Of a stretch of 64,000 nt of DNA, positions 48,069 through 58,145 are shown one piece after another (position 1 is the stretch's first letter; each line of letters begins with the position of its first letter). The DNA is from Arthonia radiata. Its lineage: Eukaryota; Ascomycota; Arthoniomycetes; Arthoniales; Arthoniaceae. The notes under the pieces are model-generated. The model saw nothing but the letters and a program-made list of their open reading frames with translations. It was not told where the DNA came from and did no database searches. The stretch lies in NCBI GenBank assembly GCA_002989075.1, contig PSQN01000017.1, positions 3,479,453-3,543,452 of the forward strand, read 5' to 3'. Position numbers and translations under genes: made by a program.

Positions 48069-48584
48069 GATAGACATTGTGCTGGTTGCGTAGTTGGTTA
48101 GATAAGATGTAGCCGCTAAGCAACAATGAAAGGAGCATTTGCACGCCTCGAAATAACTCATACTAAATAATAAACCATTCATCGCTCAGTGAGACGTAGA
48201 ACAGTTGATGCGGCACGAAGCATCTCGCGAAACTGTGTCCGGGCGCAAAGTGAGCGATTAGCCAAAGCTTTGCTAACGCTGACCGATTTCCTGTGATGGG
48301 GTGTACTGGTCGTGTGTATGCGTCGGCGTGACGCTGGATGCGCCCTTGTAACGCTGTCACTGACGCGGCACCTCGAGATACTGGAGTAGGTGCTCGCATA
48401 ACATCGGAACAGCTTGCAAAGGATCGCAGAGATAGTTTCTCTGCACTTTTAGAAGAACAAGATTGCTGTGTCGGACGATCGGGAGTGTACACTATACCTT
48501 TTTGAATCTAGTCAGTGAGCTGTTTCCCCGGCAACCGCTGTTTTGCGGGATGCAATTCACTGCCTCAGTCGTCAGCAACTCACA

Positions 48585-48893
48585 ATGTTCCACCCAAGGA
48601 AGACGGAATGTAAGCAAGCACCTGTCGATGACCTAACCTTGTCGTGAGTAAGAAAGGTGCGGCGTCTGAGGTCGCACCACGTCTCGCCAGGGGCCAACTT
48701 CGCTATTCCGGGCGCTGCTGTACTTGTCCACATACCGTACAGCTGGAGCCTGAAACAAATCCACCAGGATTATTTTCGACTTAGTCCAGACTCCACCAAT
48801 GCGCTACCCGATCAAATTGGGACATTAGTTACTTCGATCACCGTTACGCGCGGCAGTGTTGTCCGCTTGGACGGAAAGGGGGCCGCTGTCTGA
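48585..48893 (+). pseudogene. Possible fourth small gene or relic
   Basis: The ATG at 48585 follows gtcagcaactcacaatg, close to the leader of paralogue 1 (tcagcaactcccaatatg). A donor TGTAAGC after eight codons, a branch-like CCTAAC and an acceptor CGCCAG near 48691 would give about 71 aa, with VLVHIPYSWSLKQIHQDY and SITVTRG. Similarity to the three-gene family is weak and the C-terminal YxLHF motif is absent, so this may be a decayed copy, an unrelated small gene or chance. Confidence 0.25.
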
Positions 48894-49785
48894 TAATGTC
48901 TCCGGCATCCTGAAATCTTTTCGGAATATCATGTTGTTCTCGACCGTAATCGAGGCTGCAACGTGCAATCAAATTTCACGCAAGAACCTCGACGTCGCAA
49001 TATCGTGTTCCTTGGTAGTTCTTGCTGACCATCTGCCCTTCTTAGCAACTCCAGCCGCAGAGAGGCAAGCCCACTGTTTTTTCTACCACCTGGAGACTTT
49101 GCTGGGGCGAGCTGCCGAAGTAAAGCCGTGAGGCTATGAATCAGATCCTGCGAGGCAACGCTAGCTGGAGGCCTGCTCAAAGAGCTCCATTTTGAAAGCC
49201 ACGAATGCTCTAGCATGTGCCATGCTCCCAGAGATCTCCGTGATTACCTTGAGCGGAGTGTTAGCTGACGTGGCAAGCTAATACCGTCTCTTTCCAGTCT
49301 GGAAATCGTTACAAGTCGCACCTCTGAAGCGACGGTAGAAACAGCATCGGAACAGTACCCACTGCTCAGCGAATGCGCCAAAAAGGGATGTCGACGGATT
49401 GCTCTCGAGCTTGTTTAGACATTACCACAGGCCAGCTCTCCCTCATATGAGACCGGTAGCTGTCTTTAGTCCTCAAGAGAAACCACAAGGCGCTCACATG
49501 TATCTAGCACTGCTGATCTGCTTTCTGAAATTGACACAGCCAATGGAAATGGTGTCCCTACCAGTCATACCAACAGTGGTAGGAAGCCTTCCCGGCTCGC
49601 CGCGAGTGTGTCGACAACCAATGGGCGTTGGGGCCATCGCGTTGCAGCCGTTGGCTTGTAATGTGGATCAAGATCACAAAGCACCATTCGACGAAACGAA
49701 TGCCAGCCTCTTTGGCGACCTACCGGAATCGTCGCTTTCCCTATGGTACAACCGACGTTTCTACAGCTGGCTAGGTTCTGTGGCC

Positions 49786-49792
49786 TATAAAG
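49786..49792 (+). promoter_or_regulatory. TATA box of small paralogue 2
   Basis: tataaag about 145 bp upstream of the ATG at 49935, then a T/C-rich leader. Confidence 0.5.
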
Positions 49793-49934
49793 CTCTGTGG
49801 TCCTACAGTCATTCGTTAGTGTTTTCTCATATCATATTCAGACCGTTATCCTTTTTTCCAGATTATCTACTGCGCGTTCAGAGCCAAATAGAAAAAAGCC
49901 TCATTCGAACGTGTAGACCGTAACATCACAGAGC

Positions 49935-50285
49935 ATGGCGGAGAGGGCGTCCGAACGACTAGAAAAGTTGGGTGGTGTTTTAATTGTTACCTTGTCGAAC
50001 TTTGTTGGCGACAGTGAGGCAGAGGCGAAAGCTATAGCTTACATCAAGAAGCACCTGTCCACTTATAAAGCGGATCACAGCAGCTCACATCTTCATACTG
50101 CAACGCTCTTGTAGGTGCTCGGTCTCTGGCTCTTACAGATTGTAAAAACTTACGAGGCGCATAGGGAAGCGGGCCATGTGTCGTACCAAGTCAGGCTTGT
50201 GTTTGATGACAACTATGACACGGCTACTCATGATCACTTCAAATTCCTCCGCAACCGAACCGGTATCGTACCTGGACGTGCCTGA
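49935..50285 (+). CDS. Small paralogue 2 of the tandem family, 98 aa
   Basis: Unknown family. Exons 49935-50110 and 50165-50285 around a 54-nt phase-2 intron (GTAGGT, CTTAC branch, CATAG) give 98 aa. The intron falls at the same alignment position as intron 2 of the gene at 47683 and the intron of the gene at 51860. The product aligns as V-x-V strand (VLIVTL), a helix with AIAYIKKHLSTYK, then EAGHVSYQVRLVFDD matching HAGPFTYAYKLHFSSG of paralogue 1. It is the most diverged member and has an extra C-terminal tail. No signal peptide, no transmembrane segment, no cysteine. Confidence 0.65.
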
Positions 50286-50860
50286 GGAAGATTCCGAGAG
50301 TTTCTGGAGGCGATAATTTAGCTTCGTTAGCTTGCAACATAGCTCTCAGTAAGTGCCAATCGGCTCACGCTTCGTTCTTGATGGCGCTATGGTATTTCAA
50401 TTACCGGGACACCTTGTACGGCCAAAGAACATACTCAGTCTCTCCAGAGCGCACCCACGATCTTGTGTCCTACTCTAGGATGGGCGGCGAAGATACAGTG
50501 CAATCGTCTATGGAGTCGAAGTGATCAGCCTGTCTGCAACACACGTGGTGCGTGTCTTTGTGTCAATGAAGAGCTCGTCTACCTGCCCCTGATGCTATGA
50601 GGATGAACCATGTGCATTCTGCAGAGCTGTAAATGGTGTGTGACTGCGTGAAAGACGAGGAAACGCGCGAAAGATGAGGAAGCGCAGTATTATGGCATAC
50701 AGGAGCATTCCGCAGTTCTGCATCTCACCTCAACAGTTCTGTGTCCATGATGGCAAGCGCGGGCCTCCATGCAGATGAACCCAGCTTGCGCTTCAAAAAT
50801 GGGAACAACAAGCCCGAGCTCACAAGAAGAATGTATTTTGAGAAAAAACGCCTTTGCTTC

Positions 50861-50930
50861 ATAGCGAGAGTGCGAGAGCCCCATCATCAACAAGAATAGC
50901 GAGAGTGCGAGAGCCCCATCAACAACAAGA
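50861..50930 (+). repeat. 35-bp tandem duplication
   Basis: Two near-identical copies starting atagcgagagtgcgagagcc, at 50861 and 50896, in the spacer of the small-gene array. Confidence 0.9.
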
Positions 50931-51705
50931 GAAAGGTGTCCGGCGTGTCTGCGGCAGGAACGACGGTATGTCTGCCTCGACCTCGGACTCAACGGAAGCC
51001 TTGGTTAAGTAAGTGCTGTTGTGTTGTCCAGATGGCCACGCCAAGACACGGGATGTCTCGTGGGTAATTGACAGATAAAGCAGCTTACGATGATATGTGA
51101 AGAGTAATCGTCACATGCGCTGGGCTTATACGTGCATCTCCAACACGTTTCACGGTGCAATGGCTCGCACGATCCGATGCACTGCCAGATGGCAAGCAAA
51201 CAGACATGACCGATGCGGTACGAGCCCTGCTGCTGACGTAGCCGGCCAATGTCAAATTGCCAGTCATCGAACCCGTTGATTGTCCCTCGATGGAAAGCTT
51301 TGTCGAACCCGTTAATTGAGGACGTAACCTGCAACTTGCGGGCTTGATGGTAAACTCGGTTGGACTGGACTATTAGGAGGTGTGCATTGGCTGCTCCGTC
51401 ACCCCCTGGATTAACGAATATGCCAAGCGCGAGATCCTGTCAACGCAAAGTCGCAATGCACACGTGACCCTGATGCTAAACGCCCAGCAGTTAGCCGAGA
51501 CTGTCAAGAGTCATCAAACCTACTGAATGCATCCACGTCCCTGTACTTGTTCGCAGTTCAGTCCTAAACTGCCTTATGACGTAGGTTCCGCGGTGCTCCA
51601 TCGTCTTCTTCAAGGCATGCCAAAGTGGACAGACAGCGTGTGTAATACAGTAGACAGCTGGCTTATAGCCCATCTGCTACCGTGGTGTCTCTCTCTAGCT
51701 CACGC

Positions 51706-51721
51706 ACACATATATATATAC
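51706..51721 (+). promoter_or_regulatory. TATA element of small paralogue 3
   Basis: An alternating (ca/ta) run, acacatatatatatac, about 145 bp upstream of the ATG at 51860. The leader is C/A-rich as in paralogue 1. Confidence 0.5.
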
Positions 51722-51859
51722 TTACAGCTCAGCGTACATCATACTGCAGACAAGCACATTCTCGCACCCCAACCGCCGTATCCAACAGCTCCACGGAACA
51801 CTTGCTTTGATCATTACCTCCTGTAAAAGAAGAAGCAACTCCTCCATCAGCCTACAACA

Positions 51860-52171
51860 ATGGTGTCATGGGTATCAGGAACAGCTGGGCAAATCGACGG
51901 CGTCGACGTTAGCTACAGTGGTAGCGGCACACACTACGATAAAGCCAGGGACATGATCTCATACCACGTTGCTAATTACAAAAAGAAAAGCCAGAGTAAA
52001 CTCGTCAAAATAGACGTTACGTAGGGATTCTTCACTCGCTACGGGGTGCTGAGAAGAGACTAACGATGTCTTAGGGGCGCAAACGCACTGGACTACTCTT
52101 ACACGCTTCATTTTGAAGATGGCTCAACGCACTCTGGGTCATCGCCCAATATAAGAATGCACCGTACTTAA
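51860..52171 (+). CDS. Small paralogue 3 of the tandem family, 85 aa
   Basis: Unknown family. Exons 51860-52020 and 52075-52171 around a 54-nt phase-2 intron (GTAGGG, CTAAC branch, TCTTAG) give 85 aa. After the intron the protein has exactly the same number of residues as paralogue 1 (31) and matches it at Y-x-Y-x-LHF, the following G, and SPN-x-x-x-R: DYSYTLHFEDG against TYAYKLHFSSG. Before it, GVDVSYSG and ISYHVANYKKK match DVEVTRTG and VPKHIADYKRH. No signal peptide or transmembrane helix; basic in the middle. Intron 1 of paralogue 1 is absent here. Function unknown. Confidence 0.72.
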
Positions 52172-53174
52172 GATTGGGTGTGCAGTGCGGATATGACTGA
52201 GCAGTCATACTGGGGTGAGCTCACAGGGCGTGACAGGGTCAGTATGAAGACTGCAACTGGATAGTTCTGGCGCCTCATTCGCACATAAAACCAGTCAGCA
52301 CCCGAGTAGAATGATACGGCAAGCTTGTCCGTCAACTCTAATTGACCGACATTCTTCGTTCTGCTATTTTTCCTGCTTACCGTTGTTAGTTCCATCGTCT
52401 TGAGAAAGGATTCGTCGTGGACGGCATAACTGTTCATTGAGTCACGCAAGTAGCGTGCTCTGGCAGAGATTGAAGCTCGCTTTTTCAAGCCTAAAAAGCT
52501 GTAAGCTATTCTCCAGTATGTTATTCAGGAAATAAAAAACGGTAACATTGCTTTAAGAGTGATAACGCTGGCTTTTTACGCTGTACGGCTATCATCTCGG
52601 GGAGCACAATACATAGTCGTTGACGAGTATAGCTGAAGTTGAAGTAACTGAATGATGAGCGGGGGCGCAATCTTCGTGCAGCGAGAAAACGTGCAGTACA
52701 TCGGCCCTACATATCATTGCTTTTTCCTTCTCACGTCCGGCTAGTTTGAAATATGCTCCACATCGTGTGCAGTCAAATGGGCGCCGCAGAATGGAGCCTA
52801 CGGTTTGACGGCCTGTGTTCAGCGCTTACGTCAGCCTGCTTCTGCTCAATGAGGAGCTTTTGACAGCATTGCGCGCCGAAGGACTATGATATCAGTATCG
52901 AGCGAACAGTACTCTTCCCACAGATTCGCTCCCCTCACTGGCTGCGAGAGGAGGCCTCAACCCAAGTTACTCGAAATATTGAATGACAATCCACGCAATC
53001 AGGTTTAAACAACGGACACGAGACCACCAGCGAAAATGAATGGGGAGGCGATGAATCCAAGACCGGACGAACATAATATGTAAGGAGCGTGAACAGGCTT
53101 GGCCTTTTTATTTCATATTAAGTATCAATCATTAGTTTCTGCTCATACTATCGTCGAGCATTTCATCTACCTTC
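52172..53174. other. Intergenic, 1,003 bp
   Basis: Between paralogue 3 (+) and the GNAT gene (-). A minus-strand frame 52488-52168 (106 codons from TTG, or 89 from ATG) overlaps the last codon of paralogue 3; I see no domain in it and did not call it. Confidence 0.4.
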
Positions 53175-53848
53175 TCATTTTGGAGTCTTCCCGGGAAGGC
53201 TGTGGTACTTGACGTCCCCAGTTTTCATGTAATAGTAGTCAGGATCTTGTTCGTACTGCGCAAACCCAAATTTCTTGAAGAATTTGGTTTTTTCTTTGGG
53301 TTCGGTCTTGAGCTTTAGCTCGGGATTCTTTATCTCATAGATCTTTCCGCCCAAGTAGTCCAGGGAGGTATTCATCAGCAAGGTTCCAATCCCCGCAAGG
53401 TCAGTTTCCACCCTAAGATCGCGAGGTCTGTCTTCAGTAAGCACTCGTCGTCGCATGAAGAGCAATCGATACGATGCTTACACCAATGGTCCAAGCGATC
53501 GCCTTTGTTCAAGGGATGCTCGTCTTCTTTCAGAACATAGTCTGGCGGGTACCAGACAATACCACCGACGACTTTGTCCTTGTCATCTTTGCGCACGACC
53601 TTGAAACACCAGGCCGACATGCCCTCGTCTTTCGTCTGCACTGGGCCGTATGTTTGTAGAAGCTTGTCGGTCTTGGTCTTGACCACTTCGGGATTTTCGT
53701 CGAGGAATTCTTTCGTATGGTCCAGATTCCACTTGCATGAAATCAATTTTGCGACGGCCTCTGCTGCCTTTTCGTCGGCTTTGAAATTCACTACCTCCAC
53801 CTCGAGTTTGGGGTGGTTGAGGAACCGGTCCACGTCAGCTGGCTCCAT
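53175..53848 (-). CDS. GNAT-like N-acetyltransferase, 207 aa
   Basis: Acetyl-CoA-dependent transferase-like protein of unknown substrate. Exons 53848-53482 and 53431-53175 around a 50-nt phase-1 intron (GTAAGC, GCTTAC branch, TGAAG) give 207 aa. The first exon carries strands of the GNAT core, with AWCFKVVRKDDKDKVVGGIVW (strands 3-4) and WYPPDY. The second has DLAGIGTLLMNTSLDYLGG, a degenerate acetyl-CoA loop (x-x-G-x-G) with its helix, and ends with KTKFFKKFGFAQYEQDPDYYYM, the usual FYxKxGF strand. Other donors next to the chosen one give an immediate stop, so T|GTAAGC is preferred. Likely cytosolic. Confidence 0.75.
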
Positions 53849-55097
53849 GTTGCTGGTTCAGCTGTGGTTAGGGACGCTGCACCTAATGATAGGGTGTCTT
53901 GTCTTGTCCTGTCTCGTGAGGCTTGAATGTCTTTGGCTTGATTGTGGTTCTCAAAATGGTAGCAGAAGCGGGCATCTTATAGACCGCAGCCATCGCTATA
54001 CAACGGCAGAGTCCTCTGCTCATACAGCCTTTGTCTCTCTGCCAGTCGCGGAGCTTTTGAGGATGCCACAAGAAGCCGGCGTTAGGACACGGCCGTTGCT
54101 GGCAGTTGAAGGCACAACGATGATCCACGATAATACCCGCCTCCCATATTACCTGCTGCGCCCGCTCACAAAGCCAGAGCGCTCAAGTAAGAGTGCCCAT
54201 CCTCCCCGACCCGAGGACGTACTTACCCATCACGTGGCGAGGACAGCTCAAAGGCGGCATTAACAGGAAAGAAAAAGTATCTTGATGGTCTTCAGTGGAA
54301 AAGGAGGGAAAGAATAAGCGGAAAAATGTTGCTGGTCATCGAAGATGATCACAAGCCGAAGCATACCGATCACTCACCACGTCTAGCTTTCCTCCAGCTT
54401 TTGCAGAGCACCGGCCTGTTACCTTCTGTTGCCATGACCTACCAGTCCGGCGATCAGCGCGCCGATGCGCCCTGAACCGGTTCTCTTGCATGCAGTATGA
54501 TGATGGAAGGGAAACTATACTTTCATCATCTTCCGCGCTCCGCGAGAGCATGCGTGTATGACCGGTCACAAGCCCAAAATATTCATCTTGCCTGCGATCT
54601 CTTCAGTGTGGGCAAATCGTTTTCTTGCTCTTTCACTGTTCTTCGCTTTCATGAAAACATGTTGTAGGCGATTCAGTAGGCTAGAAAGCACGAGCGCAAG
54701 TGGCTTCCTCATAGCACATGCACAGTATGAGGATGCAGCTGAGCCGCCCACCATGATGGCGTGGCTAGGATCTGATAGAGATAGTCACTTCACCCTGGGT
54801 CACGTCGCTGGCAGAAAGGATACATTTCACCGGTTTACAGCTGCCCGTAAGGCTGAAGTTCACTTCGCCTTGTACGCGAGGCTGTCGACGGAGGATGACG
54901 CGATGAGCATTACGGCGGTTACAGACGAGAACAGTCCGTCAAAAGGGGGGACCTTGAGGTGTGCCATGATATTTAAGATGACACTTGCTCGCGTCCAAGC
55001 TTTGCCACCTAAATTGCCGCCTGACTTTTCTGGCGCCCAGCCACGAACACCAACTTTCCCCTCCGCATTCTTCGCAACAACTGCAAACACCACAGCC
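53849..55097. other. Divergent intergenic region, 1,249 bp
   Basis: Upstream of the GNAT gene (-) and KIN17 (+). The frame of KIN17 exon 1 stays open upstream to 54558 but shows no conserved sequence and is taken as noncoding. Confidence 0.5.
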
Positions 55098-56257
55098 ATG
55101 CCGAAGGCCGAATTTGGAAGCACGAAATGGGTCGCCAATCACGCCAAGTCAAAAGGGTTGCAGCGTCTTAGATGGTGTAAGTCCTGTTGTCCCCATATTC
55201 TGTTCTGCATTCTCTGTCGTCCAGAGAAAAATGTACTGACATCTTGCAGATTGCCAGGTCTGCGAAAAGTTAGTCGCGTTGACACATTGAAACTCACCTG
55301 TAGGTCGCTGACCATCGTCGTAGACAATGTCGCGACGAAAATGGCTTCAAGTGCCACACACAATCCGAATCGCACGTTCGAGCCATGAACCTGGTCGGCG
55401 AAGACCCAAGGAAGGCTATCAACGAATACTCCCAACAGTTTCAGCGCGCCTTCCTCCAGCAACTGAAAACAGCACACGGTACCAAGCCTATCAAGATCAA
55501 TTACTTCTACCAGGAGTACATCCAGGACAAAGAGCACATCCACATGAACGCGACACATTTCAAGAGCCTGACTGAGTTTGCGAAGCACCTTGGCCGGGAG
55601 GGCATATGCAGGGTGGAGGAAACGGAAGAAGATGGAATCAAAATCGCATGGATAGACAACAGTCCGGAAGCGCTGCGGCGACAGGCGGCTGTGCAGAAGC
55701 AAGAGCGAATGCAGCGGAACGACGAGCAGTGGGAACAGCGAATGTTGCGCGAGCAGATACGAAAGGCAAAGGAGCAGGCGCAAGCGAACGGCGTTCAAGA
55801 AAGTGAAAAGCAGGGACAGGATTTGGTGCGCAAAGAGGGTGAGAGGGTGACATTTGCGTTTGGCGCGAAGCAGAACACGGTAAAACCGCCAACCCCACCT
55901 CAATCTGATGGAAGGAGCAGTAGCGAAGGTCGCGAAAAAGAAGTCAAGGTTGAGGAAGACAACAAGGATGCGACGCCCGCTGAGATCGTTGAGATCGAAC
56001 AGGCGCCTAAGAAAGCTCCCATGAAGATATCCCTGGGTGGTAACAATGGCACAGCTCCGAAACAAAAACCTCGAAGTATGGCTGCATTGTTCGGCGGCAA
56101 GAAGACTGGATCATCGACCGCAAAGCGACCAGTGGAAGAGGAGCAGCCAAAGAAGATGAGCGAAGCGGAGCGTGTGATGAGGGAAGACATGGAGCGGAGC
56201 AAGGGCAGCAGATTCAGCGGCGTGGGCCATGGGCCAAAGAGGATGAAATTTGGTTGA
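55098..56257 (+). CDS. KIN17: KIN17 DNA/RNA-binding zinc-finger protein
   Basis: Nuclear protein linked to DNA replication, repair and pre-mRNA processing. Exons 55098-55176, 55250-55268 and 55324-56257 give 343 aa; exon 2 is only 19 nt. Joined, the N-terminus reads MPKAEFGSTKW then GLQRLRWYCQVCEKQCRDEN, followed by GFKCHTQSESHV, the C2H2-type zinc finger of the family (Cys, Cys, His, His at about residues 28-50). The winged-helix domain follows (about 51-160; NEYSQQFQRAFLQQLK, YIQDKEHIHMNATHFKSLTE, HLGREGICRVEET, IAWIDNSPE). A charged coiled region and a K/R-rich end come next. The C-terminal SH3-like/KOW tandem of human KIN17 is absent, which is usual in fungi. Confidence 0.95.
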
Positions 56258-56488
56258 GGTTTGGTTTAATGATTACTAGTGACGATGCTACGACCGCATA
56301 CGATACCACAATAGACTGGAGTCTGGTGGAATGTCCACCCGTTCGCTTGGCCTCCACACGGGATACGCATTGGACTTTTCTCCAGCCTCGACGGCCTGCC
56401 TTTGCCGTGCCTGATATTCAGTGCACTGGCGACAGATCATTTCTCCACTCCCGGAAGCTTCGCAGTCGAATCTTCGCGTGAGATTGTT

Positions 56489-57082
56489 TCAGCCAAAGTA
56501 ATATTTGTCCAATCGATAGAGACAGATCGGGCAGAAAAATCGACCGACGGACAAAACTTCAGGCTCGTCATCCTCTGTGTTGTCAGACCCCAGGCGTGCC
56601 AATTCCGCCGAATAGGCTTGTTTCTTGAGCTTTAGAGGCATGAGAGCGTGCAGGTCTTTGCAGACAAGTCCGAGGGCGAAGACGTCTGGGAACCACAGGT
56701 GATCGGAGATGCAAAGTGCGAGTTCTGGGGTCAGCATGCGAAGGAATTTGGACTTGGTGTGTGCTTGATCGACGATTGATTGCGTTTGACGCGGAGCTGT
56801 GGGTTCGCGCTTGACGGCCGCGCTTCCTGGCGTGAACGACGTTGGCAGTCTCGGCACTTTGGCTGGTTGACCGGACGTCGACGTGCTTTCGGATCCTGTG
56901 ATGCGACGCTTGAGGTTGGCGTTCGAGGTTTCGTACGTGTGAATGCCAGCGTTCTCGTATCTGTCGGGCATATAGCTCTGTCGGGCATATAGCTCTGTCG
57001 GGCATATAGCTCTGTCGGGCATATAGCTCTGTCTTCGCTGAACAATCCATTCTGAGCTGACCGCACGTCGGACGTCTGCCAT
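56489..57082 (-). CDS. F-box-like protein with 17-bp minisatellite in its N-terminal coding region
   Basis: Single frame from ATG 57082, 197 aa. The C-terminal half has FLRMLTPELALCISDHLWFPDVFALGLVCKDLHALMP, an F-box-like helix bundle, and ends with CPICLYRLDKYYFG. The N-terminal part (about residues 17-41) is encoded by four copies of a 17-bp repeat, giving RQSYMPDRAICPTELYA-type cycles of 17 residues per three units. All three frames of the repeat are open, so a copy change would shift the frame without an immediate stop. A Ser/Thr/Lys-rich linker separates the two parts. Because F-box similarity is weak, substrate-adaptor function is only a suggestion. Confidence 0.6.
   Translation of the reverse strand: MADVRRAVSSEWIVQRRQSYMPDRAICPTELYARQSYMPDRYENAGIHTYETSNANLKRRITGSESTSTSGQPAKVPRLPTSFTPGSAAVKREPTAPRQTQSIVDQAHTKSKFLRMLTPELALCISDHLWFPDVFALGLVCKDLHALMPLKLKKQAYSAELARLGSDNTEDDEPEVLSVGRFFCPICLYRLDKYYFG
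56960..57033. repeat. 17-bp minisatellite, four copies plus six bases
   Basis: The unit tctgtcgggcatatagc is perfectly repeated at 56960, 56977, 56994 and 57011. It lies inside the coding region of the F-box-like gene. Confidence 0.97.
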
Positions 57083-58145
57083 GGCGGATGAAGTGAAGTG
57101 GATGAGGTTGTTGCTAAGCACAACGATGATTAGTTGCACAAGCAGCGAATACACTCCAGCTCAACGATCCTCAATGATGGTCTGCCTACCTTCTGCGTCG
57201 CTGTGAATACTTCCGGAACTTACCAATGTGAGGCTCGCAATGCCCATTAGACAGGCCACAGCTAGCAAGGGTAGTATATTCTTTGGCCGTGACAGCGATT
57301 GCAGAAATACGCAGAACTCTCAGGTAGTGATCACGGTGTGGGCTGGAGACATCGAGTCCCTCAGCAGGCAGCAAAGGGTCACAAGTGAGGAGTGAAAGTG
57401 TTTCAAGGCTCACTTAGATGTTATTAATGTGATCGAAGGTTGCTGGATGCCCTTGCCAAGACAAAGGAGCTAAACCGAATTGGGTGCGTTCATGTGCTCC
57501 GCCCCTGTCCGTCTATCTCGGCAGCTTTCATAACTTCCGCAATACTAGTGAAGATGCCCTTCACCAGCTCGTGGCCACCGTCTAGATGATGAGCGATACC
57601 GCGTTGTTGAGCTCCTGCCAGCTTGGGACCGCTCTTAGGCGATCTGCCGGACCGCTTCCCCGTGCATCTCACTGTAAGACAGCACTTGTAATGTGACAAA
57701 TGGGTAGCCGTGTTGAAGCGCAGACGGCCAGCTGCATGCACTAGAAGAAGTGAGAGCAAACGCAGGAAGGGGCACTGACGCTTGTTCCTTCCTATCCGGG
57801 TGAGTCAGTCCTCACGTGCTGCGTCGTTGCCTGGATCTGGTTCGCACCTTCCTATGATTCCTCCAGAGTCACCCTTTCCCAAATCTTAATCTTCTATCCA
57901 CTCCGCTAGATCTCGTGCAGCCTCTCGGTCGCATGGCAAGAGAACACATTGCACACCTCTCTCATATCTGTACACCGCGTTTTCTTGTCACCGCTAGTCA
58001 GCTGGCTTGATAACCTCATCAGTCTGCATCATTTGCTGCTGGAGTAGCGGCTCTTCCTTCTTTTCACACTGCCATCACAATTCTTTGGATACTATCACGT
58101 TCAAGTTATCCGCACAATACCATCTGTGTCAATAAGCCGCTTGTG
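57083..58145. other. Divergent intergenic region, 1,063 bp
   Basis: Upstream of the F-box-like gene (-) and the DUF2828 gene (+). The right part (57850-58145) is C/T-rich, as in a long leader. No gene called. Confidence 0.5.

Larger units (their letters stand above)
48069..49934. other. Spacer between small paralogues 1 and 2, 1,866 bp
   Basis: It contains a possible relic or further member at 48585-48893. A 174-codon frame at 49399-49923 without an ATG start overlaps the promoter of paralogue 2 and was not accepted. Confidence 0.45.
50286..51859. other. Spacer between small paralogues 2 and 3, 1,574 bp
   Basis: It contains a 35-bp tandem duplication at 50861-50930 and no accepted gene. Confidence 0.45.

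Noticed and set aside
49399-49923. 174-codon plus-strand open frame
   Set aside because: No ATG at its start, no domain, and it covers the TATA element and leader of the small gene at 49935.
52168-52488. 106-codon minus-strand frame next to small paralogue 3
   Set aside because: Starts at TTG (an internal ATG leaves 89 codons), no recognisable domain, overlaps the end of paralogue 3, and no similarity to the small family.
54558-55097. Upstream in-frame extension of KIN17
   Set aside because: The family starts at MPKAEFG (55098); the extension carries no conserved sequence.
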